DNA of 64,000 nucleotides. It comes from Apiotrichum sp. Y4204 (Eukaryota; Basidiomycota; Tremellomycetes; Trichosporonales; Trichosporonaceae). Below are positions 57,458-64,000 of the stretch, piece after piece (within the stretch, counting starts at the first letter, position 1; every line of letters starts with the position of its first letter). The translations under genes and the position numbers were made by a program. The stretch spans positions 124,001-188,000 of the forward strand of contig JAMYHL010000045.1 of the NCBI GenBank assembly GCA_025531455.1, read 5' to 3'. The notes beneath the pieces were generated by a model that worked only from the letters and a program-made list of their open reading frames with translations, had not been told where the DNA came from and ran no database searches.

Positions 57458-58651
57458 CTATTGGTACCAGACCTCATCCTTGAAGACGACTTCGTTAATG
57501 AACTGGTGGAACATTTCGGGGTTGACGACAGTCTCGAGCTCGAAGCGCTCCTGCGTGACGCTGGAACGATATTCTTCAACGGTTTTGAGGACGTAGTTCA
57601 CACCGTTGAACTCGTCTTCGAACACTGGCGCGTCGGTCGAGTCGGAACCTCCGTTGTCGATGAAATAATAAAGAGTGTCTAAACCGACTATGGTGACAGT
57701 CGGACGGTGCGTCAAATGACCGCACTTACGAATGATCCACGCCAGAGTCTCGCCGGCGGTCTCGAGAAGCTCTGGAGCTGTGGCATCGTCCGGGAGGGGA
57801 TTCGACACAGGGAAGATGGGCGACTCCACCTGATGGAAGAGCACAACAATCTCCTCAATTTCTCTGGGAGCGGCGACATCGCCAAAGGGCTGAAAGTTGG
57901 CGCCCCCCAGGGAGAACTGCGTGGGATGCCAGAGGATGGAGATGGTCCACCTCTTGGTGCCACGCGGGGGGACGACCTGAAGCACGGGATACTGGAGGTT
58001 GGACGGGGTGCACGGCACAAAGGTGATGAGGTGCGGGGCGGGGATCTCGAAGGTCCTGAAGAGAGTGCCGGGGACGTGACGGCGGACTTGAAGGTTGGGT
58101 AGATCATCGACAATCCGCGCCTCCATTTCTGCGCGGCGACTGAAAGTGTCGGACAGCTGCTGAAGCACGTCCGATGCCTGTGGCGACATTTGGTTGATGA
58201 CGGAGGCTGCTTGATTGAGAAAGTTGTGGGTGAGGACGATGGTCTGCTGGTGGGTGTGAATGGGAGGATGGGACACCATGTGCGGCGGAAGAGGTGGTCC
58301 ACAGCCCCTCCTGATACGCTTAACGTCACGCGTTTGGAAGCCGGTTTCGTCGATGATGCGTGTGTTGCCGAGGCGCTTGTGCCACAGTTGTTGCGCAGCA
58401 CTCCTCGCCTCGGCAAGGTGCCAAGGCTCGCCGGGGAGGTTGTCGCCGTTGGCTGCGACGAGGTGGTCGTCGTCCTCGGGAGTCCGAATCATGATATGCT
58501 TGAAGAGGAGCGCGTCGGATCGACGCTGAAAGTCCCTAGAGACAGCGCGGAGGGAGAGAAGGACCTCATGGGGTGCGTAATCGACAATGCTGTCCAGAAT
58601 GTGGGGAAACCCTAGGTGGTCGATGGTGGTTGTGGGCGTGTCGGGATCCAT
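57458..58651 (-). CDS. F-box-like protein of unknown function
   Basis: A single exon of 397 residues. The start chosen (58651) is the first ATG before a helix pattern HLGFPHILDSIVDYAPHEVL followed by LSLRAVSRDFQRRSD. This matches the F-box arrangement L-P-x-x-I-x-x-x-I-x-x-(8)-L-L-x-L-R-x-V-S, which would bind Skp1 in an SCF ubiquitin ligase. The remainder has no visible LRR, WD40 or Kelch repeat. It looks like a mixed alpha/beta domain with hydrophobic strands such as TVTIVGLDTLYYFID. A GTAAGT...TAG pair at about 57730-57689 would define a 42-nt in-frame intron; the unspliced reading looks more like protein. Large F-box-like families of this kind are usual in basidiomycetes. The role is unknown. 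Confidence 0.78.
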   Translation of the reverse strand: MDPDTPTTTIDHLGFPHILDSIVDYAPHEVLLSLRAVSRDFQRRSDALLFKHIMIRTPEDDDHLVAANGDNLPGEPWHLAEARSAAQQLWHKRLGNTRIIDETGFQTRDVKRIRRGCGPPLPPHMVSHPPIHTHQQTIVLTHNFLNQAASVINQMSPQASDVLQQLSDTFSRRAEMEARIVDDLPNLQVRRHVPGTLFRTFEIPAPHLITFVPCTPSNLQYPVLQVVPPRGTKRWTISILWHPTQFSLGGANFQPFGDVAAPREIEEIVVLFHQVESPIFPVSNPLPDDATAPELLETAGETLAWIIRKCGHLTHRPTVTIVGLDTLYYFIDNGGSDSTDAPVFEDEFNGVNYVLKTVEEYRSSVTQERFELETVVNPEMFHQFINEVVFKDEVWYQ

Positions 58652-59638
58652 GGCGACAAAGGCGACCAGGCGGTGAGCTGCGCAAGGTTGTATTGAGGGG
58701 TGATAGATAGATAGGGGCGAGACAGATAGATAGAAGGGAAAGAAGGAGAGGAAGAGTGAGTTGGAGAAAGAGAGAGCGGGGGTTGGAGGTGTTGATGGTC
58801 GGACTGTTTTATATGCGAGGAGCGGCGTTGGAAACGAAGCCGAAAGGCGGAAAACGGAGCGGAGACGGCGAGGACTTGAGGATACGAATATACGAGAACA
58901 CTGTACACATTCAACATTCAACATCCCACATCCCACATACCACGCATCCACGGACCGCCACACAAAGATCCAGTCAGCCGCCGCTAACAGAACACACACG
59001 ATCTCCGCTCACTCCGCTCGGACGCCGCAATGGCGTCATGGCCGTGCAGCGTGCGGGGCCTGCGGGCTTGCGGGGTAACGCCTGATGCAGAGGTCCGATG
59101 TGGCCTGTGGTCGAGGTTGGATGAGGGATCGAGAATCCGCCGATCCGCCAGGTCGCGTCCTAATCGGAAATGCTTCTGATGGGCCTCGAGGCGGGGTTAC
59201 CCTGATGGCCTGATGGCCTCGCAGCCTCGCACCTTCCTCGCCTGGCGGTTGCGATCACACTGATCTGGAACATGGTAGCACCATTCTTTCGCGTTACATG
59301 ATCTGCAGATCTGCATGATAGCGCTGATCCATTGTCATTCTGGAGGCGAGATTACCAATTACCCATTCGCAGCTCCGCAGCCTGCTTATCAGTCTGTCGC
59401 TCCGTCAAACAATCAGCTCATAGCTCGTCTGAATACGACAAGCCGCACACAGCACACAGAGGAGCAACATGGGTGCATACGCGTCGGAGCCCATACGTCA
59501 CTCAGAACTGCACGGGGCACGGAGCACAACGGACGAATCCCTGGCGGCACCTGCGTCCGTCTGTGGCGAGCAAGGCCGCCGGCGGCGCTCGCTCTCGTCG
59601 CCTCTCTGCTTCTTGATACAACTCGGCATCATCTCCAT
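58652..59638. other. Intergenic region, about 1 kb
   Basis: It contains the promoter of the F-box-like gene (a GA-rich strand, CT-rich on the coding strand, at 58680-58780) and the 3' region of the small membrane-protein gene. No gene was seen. Confidence 0.55.
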
Positions 59639-60564
59639 CTAGTCGTCGTCATCGCTCTCGAGCGCAAACACCCGCCGGCCCTCGCCCGATGAGCGGCTGC
59701 CCTCGCTCGTGGACGTGGGTGTGTGCCGCGCGCTCCGGCGCGTGTACTTTGCCGGCGCGGTCGGCGGGAAAGTGGCAGATCCCGCGCCGAGGGGGTCGGA
59801 CTTGGCCGGACCCTCTTCCGCCGGGGTGGCGGGGGACGGGGTGCGCGTAGAGCCGGTCGGCGCTGGCGCCGGAATCGCCGCCGCCGCAGCTGTGGCGGTG
59901 GCAGTGTGGTGGCTTACGGGGTTGAGTTCGGCAAGGAGACCAGTAGGGTCTGTCTCTTCCGTCAGGTCCGTGGGGCTCGTGATGTTGTGGTGGCTCGCCG
60001 GGTTGAGGCCTGTGGAGGGGAACCGCTCGCCACTCGCGCTCCGGTTATGATGGAGGTTGCGCGCGAGAGCGGCCGCCTCGTCGGATACGCGCTGTGGGAG
60101 GAAGGGGACGTCGGCCTCGAGATGGGCCGGAAGCGAGTCGGACGACGTGTTGTTCGTCAAGAAGGACTCGTGCGAGGGCTGAGGTCAGTATGTTAGTTTG
60201 GTTGAGAGGGGACGTACGCCCGAGTCGCTGGGGAGGTGGACGGGGCCGAGGTCGTTGAGTCTACGGTCAGTGGTCTTCCCAGCTGATGGCCGTCCATAAT
60301 ATCAGATTCGTGCCTCCTTCGCAGCTCTCGTTGTGGACAGTCTCTGGTGAGGACTCTAGTTCTCCAGCCCGTATCCCGTCACCGCCTGAACCCCACACAC
60401 ACATACACACAGCACAGCACTCACGCAAACGTCCCGCCACTCCGCCACCGCTGGCGGTAGACCAAATACGCGACCGCGCCAACAATCAGGAGCACGAGGA
60501 GGACGACGTACTCGCTCGGCGTGGGCGGTCCGTCGTCGTGGTCGTGTCGGGGGACGAGGGGCAT
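59639..60564 (-). CDS. Single-pass membrane protein, acidic C-terminus, function unknown
   Basis: Three exons (60564-60425, 60260-60218, 60178-59639) give 240 residues with consistent phase. After a short polar N-terminus (RHDHDDGPPTPSE) there is one membrane helix (YVVLLVLLIVGAVAYLVY, residues 19-36) followed by Arg residues, suggesting the long C-terminal part faces the cytosol. That part is disordered (Ser/Thr/Pro/Ala/His) with LNDLGPVHLPSDSG, then a predicted helix VSDEAAALARNLHHN. It ends in a basic segment (KYTRRSARHTP) and a very acidic tail (ALESDDDD). No cleavable signal peptide. No known family was recognised; an organelle- or ER-membrane protein is plausible. Confidence 0.75.
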
Positions 60565-61057
60565 TGTGGGGAGTACAAGTGAGGGCGGGCGGATTCTTGG
60601 TCAAGTTGGGAAGCTGATTGCTGGTCTGCTGTATCTGATCCCGGCGGTGTGGTGATCGTGGTGAGTTGTGTGTTGTAGATGTCGCAGGGATGTAAAACCT
60701 AGTTGTCAAGTGCTACGATCCACGCATGTGAAGTGGCGGTATGCATGAAGCACACAGCAACGGATGAGCCCTCCACAGATCCAGTGAATGGCTTGGCCAG
60801 AGCTCACAGAGCTCGAGTTGAGCTTGGGATGACGACACGAACCTGAAACGTGGGAAGTGAGGCGGAACCAAACAGGACGGGTTACAAGTGGTCAAATGGC
60901 CTAAGTGGCATGGTGGCAGCGCACTCCGTATTGAAGCATCAAAGCTTCGGATCTGGTACAAAATCCTCGTTCTGGCCCGCTAAATGTACGCCATGCATGA
61001 CACGTTATGCTTCCTCTGTGCTGTCTGTCCGGCCCTGTCCTCCGTCCACTAGATTCT
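60565..61057. other. Intergenic region, about 490 bp
   Basis: It lies between the membrane-protein start and the OTU2 stop, both minus strand. It should contain the membrane-protein promoter and the OTU2 3' region. No further feature was seen. Confidence 0.55.
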
Positions 61058-62314
61058 CTACGCGGCGGGGCGGAGCGAGTTGTAGTGCTGCGGGTCAGAT
61101 GATTTGACAATGTACCAACAACTCACCTCGCCCAAGCCGTACATCCTGCGGTGGTACGAGATGCGCACGATGCGGTCGCCTGCCGCCGCGCTGTCCTTTG
61201 GGGTCATGGCACCGCCAAATGCGTCGGCCTCACCCCCGTGCGAAACGACCGTAGGTGGCCCACGCTGAATCACGTGGATCGGGATCCCGAAGGCCCGGCA
61301 GAGCGCCTGGATCTGTGGAGTTAGTGAGATGCCGAGACACAGAGTCGGAGCGGGGTCTGGGGGCGCCCACAGCGGAGCAGACGCTGCCTCCCTCTGGCTC
61401 TTATCACTCACCTCCGGCTCGCCGCCCCACTCGGCGGTGCTCTCGACGCGGTGGCAGTACTCCTCAAACTGGGTGGGGGTCATGAGGCCGTCGTCAGTGG
61501 CGCCGGGCATGTCCTCTCCATCCACGCTCGCGAGGAAGGGGAGGAAGTCGTCGCGATGGTCGCGCATAAACTGCGCAGCGACGCGGCGCGTGTGGTATGG
61601 GTTGTTTGACTGATGTCAGCGGTGTCGTCACGCACATGGGACCTGTCAGCTGAAGCGATTCCACTTCAGGCACAGGCGCCTCTTTTGCGCCTCGCCTCCT
61701 TCTTCTCCACCCGACTCACCTGGTCAGGCGGGAGCAGGCCCATGACGCCCAGCTGGTCCGCAACGGCCGAGAACATGCAGTGTCCGTCGGGCTGGATCTC
61801 AAAGATCTCGCGGCCGAGCACGCCGCACGCGTCCGAGATGACAGCAATCTCCTCCTGCCGCTCGCGCTCGAGCGTCTCGTTCCATGCCGGGTCGCTCGGC
61901 GGCGCCGAGTCGAGCACAGCCTGCTGTTTGCGCGCCTGGCGTTAGGTCAATCCAAGGAACGCAGATGAGAGGAGATTGCGTCATCTGCAGAGAAGCCGGA
62001 AGACCCACCTGGCGCTCCGCAAAACGCTGTTTGCTGCTCTTCTTCTTCCCTTGTCCGACCTGCGGCGCATCAGACGCCGATGCGGACGCAGACGTCGTCC
62101 CCGGCGTATCCGGCGATCCCGAAACAGCGCTCGTGGCCTCCGTGTTGGTGCTCGTCGACGTGCCCGTCTCAGTCGTCTCGGTAGCCTCGGCCTCGTTTTC
62201 GTCGTCAAATGTTATGTAGTCGAGCGCAGAGCCCTCGGGCGGCGGGGGCGGGAGCTCGGCCTGTTGTTGAGAGCGAAGAAGCTTTTTCAGCGCGCGTCGT
62301 TTTCCGCCCGGCAT
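61058..62314 (-). CDS. OTU2: OTU-family deubiquitinase, Otu2/OTUD6 type
   Basis: Cysteine protease that removes ubiquitin; the Otu2/OTUD6 branch acts on ribosomes, including monoubiquitinated eS7 in yeast. Five exons, all in phase 0 (62314-62009, 61935-61720, 61609-61412, 61312-61127, 61087-61058), give 311 residues. A basic N-terminus (GGKRRALKKLLRSQQQ) and an acidic/Ser-Thr linker precede a helix (ARKQQAVLDSAP...LERERQEEIAV). The OTU domain follows with the catalytic block EIQPDGHCMFSAVADQLG (nucleophile Cys in DGHC), then HTRRVAAQFMRDH, ALCRAFGIPIHVI and ISYHRRMYGLGE. The catalytic histidine lies in HYNSLRP, encoded by the 30-nt last exon. The length and the position of the OTU domain at the C-terminus fit Otu2, not Otu1. 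Confidence 0.94.
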
Positions 62315-63760
62315 CGTGGAGTAGAGATGGAGAAAGGGCGGGAGAAAGATGGAAGGTGACGGTTGTTGTTGCGGGATTGGAGCCCAAGTCTGATTACTTG
62401 GCGATTTCTCTCCGGATGCTGCTCGTGATGCGAGTCGATGCCGTCCACAATCTAAATTCTATGCGCGAGTTCTCAAGCTCCAAAGCTGGATGCTGCGACA
62501 GATGTGGGGGATGTTTAGGATGGTTAGGGCCCGGTGGAGTCGGTCGATTGGTATTTATCAGAGGATCAGATGGAGTGGTGCGGCACTTTTGCTCCGGAAA
62601 TTCGGTTCAGAGTTTAGCCAGGCCGCTGTCACGCTTTTCGGCCCAGAAGCCAAGACGGATTCACCTGGGGCGTTCTTTTGTGCAACCACTCCACCACCAC
62701 CGTCATATCCGCCATACGATCGGACAACTTGCATTCAAGAAAAATCCATATGATGCTAAGAGACCGCTTAGCTTGTGGCTTGAGCGGCCCAGATACAGTA
62801 CAGATTGCTGACATAGAAGCGCAGAGAGCGCAGAGAGGCCTAAGAAGAGGCAGCGGCCGCGATCGCAGATCACATCCACTCGGTCCACTATTCGTGCTGC
62901 AGCATTGTGCTGCTGTGCAGACATGCAGATCTCGCTGATCATACACATCACTGATCAACGTCATCGGGTTCCACGTTTCACGCCAGCCGATCCTGCGATC
63001 TGGAGGATCTGTACGATCCGCAATCAGCGGACTATTATCCTGCCAAGAGCTCCACTTGATCCACTTGCCGCCTGTTCAGCTGGGATATGCGCGCTCTTTT
63101 CACGACCCGCGGACTATCAAAGCCCTCCCTTCAGTCGGACGTGCTCAGCCGCACCCGCCATCCATTGCAGACTGCCATTGGAAGAACCTGCTACGCGTAT
63201 GCTCGCTGCCTGCTATGCTCCGCACAGAAGCGGGTTCTGATGTCTCTGTTCTAGATTCTGGCATTCTGGCATTTTGAATTGGGCCTGTTTTGGCAGTTGT
63301 AAGATATGATCGATATATCGATATGAAACAGAGCTAAAAGGATCCGCACCAGGGGCTAAAAGGGCAGTGCAGGTCGCCACTGCAATTGCCGTTACCGGGT
63401 CATGAAAGCCTCCTGGCGGTACAGAGGCTACTTGCTGCTTGGTGCTCGTTTGCTGCTTGGTGCTCGCTGCTCACTGCTCACTGTCAAGACACAACAGACA
63501 CTCACAATCCTCAACGTCGCAACATCGACACTACGTGCACTACATTATCCGACATCTGCCATCCCATCTCGTCACCTGTCGTTTGATCTCCCAGACAAGG
63601 GCGACGGCCTCTCCTCGCGCCTCTCGTGTTCATCTTCTTTCAGTTCCATTCCCCGCAATCGGCCCTTGACATCGCCGCTTCGAGTCCTTGTCAGCTCGCG
63701 AACCCCGTTCCTGCCCGCTCCCAACCGACCGCACCCACGTCCTGACAATTTCTCCATCCG
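62315..63760. promoter_or_regulatory. Divergent intergenic region between OTU2 and the last gene
   Basis: This 1.4 kb holds two outward-facing promoters. A frame at 63402-63785 (plus) begins upstream of, and overlaps, the next start codon in a different frame; if transcribed it would be an upstream open reading frame. No other gene was seen. Confidence 0.5.
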
Positions 63761-64000
63761 ATGTCGAGCCACCCGAAGCGACTGAGCGGAAGCAAGTCGC
63801 CACCGCCGACGGACCCACGCGCAGCGGCGACAGGCGACGACTCGAGCGGGAGCCACAAGCCGTTGCCGCCGCCGCCGGACTCGCCGCCGCCGTACGCGCT
63901 GAACAACCCGCACGGACGCCAGACATCTCCGCAGCCGCCGTCGCCGCTCATCTCGACGCTCAACAGGCTGTCCTTGTCCACTTCCCGCCCCAACCTCCCG
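63761..64000 (+). CDS. N-terminus of a proline-rich protein (3' end outside window)
   Basis: Eighty codons are open from an ATG at 63761 to the window edge. The visible part is disordered: Ser/Pro/Lys-rich start (MSSHPKRLSGSKSPPPTDP), then PLPPPPDSPPPYALNNP and a Ser/Leu-rich stretch (PLISTLNRLSLSTSRPNLP). The DSPPPYAL segment contains a PPxY motif, the sequence that binds WW domains such as those of Rsp5. The C/G-biased third positions resemble coding DNA of the neighbouring genes. Without the remainder the family cannot be named. Confidence 0.55.
   Translation, partial: MSSHPKRLSGSKSPPPTDPRAAATGDDSSGSHKPLPPPPDSPPPYALNNPHGRQTSPQPPSPLISTLNRLSLSTSRPNLP

Noticed and set aside
57689..57730. Possible 42-nt intron in the F-box-like gene (GTAAGT...CACCATAG)
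   Set aside because: The stretch is in frame and stop-free, and the unspliced reading (PTVTIVGLDTL) looks like a normal beta strand, so it was kept as coding.

Overview
The window is nuclear DNA of a basidiomycete fungus, most likely a Tremellomycetes yeast of the Trichosporonales type. The evidence is GC-rich, strongly codon-biased genes; many short introns (33-60 nt is usual) with GTGAGT/GTAAGT-type donors; long pyrimidine-rich leaders; and recognisable fungal orthologues. The lineage is inferred from style, not from a database search. Exon coordinates were worked out by hand from splice signals and reading phase. Every multi-exon model given with high confidence keeps its frame to the stop codon.

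Layout. 1-7 kb holds the 3' end of a Sla1-like endocytic adaptor (+), a four-helix MARVEL-like membrane protein (-), and cytosolic/mitochondrial alanyl-tRNA synthetase (-) with two possible start sites. 7-12.4 kb is gene-free and ends in a CT-rich leader. 12.4-17.4 kb is a Rho GTPase-activating protein with LIM domains (LRG1 type). 19.2-26 kb is compact: a GPI-anchored secreted protein, a membrane-anchored histidine phosphatase, COQ4 (ubiquinone synthesis, opposite strand) and a monocarboxylate-type MFS transporter.

26-43.7 kb is gene-poor. The one solid gene is a velvet-domain regulator at 35,987-36,759, with about 10 kb of non-coding sequence before it and about 7 kb after. Two short spliced candidates, one of them a putative cysteine-rich secreted protein, are offered with low confidence. 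43.7-45.1 kb is a cysteine-rich, Ser/Thr-rich GPI-anchored surface protein. 48.4-51.8 kb encodes a protein whose architecture resembles animal NuSAP, a spindle-associated protein. 52.3-56.1 kb is the Golgi phosphatidylinositol 4-kinase PIK1. 57.5-62.3 kb holds an F-box-like protein, a small single-pass membrane protein and an OTU2-type deubiquitinase, all on the minus strand. The window ends inside a proline-rich protein.

The genes are unrelated housekeeping, cell-surface and signalling functions, with no operon or cluster logic. Several (LRG1, PIK1, Sla1-like, the two GPI proteins) act at the cell surface or cortex, but nothing shows that they are co-regulated. I saw no rRNA gene, convincing tRNA gene, CRISPR array, telomere repeat or intact transposon.
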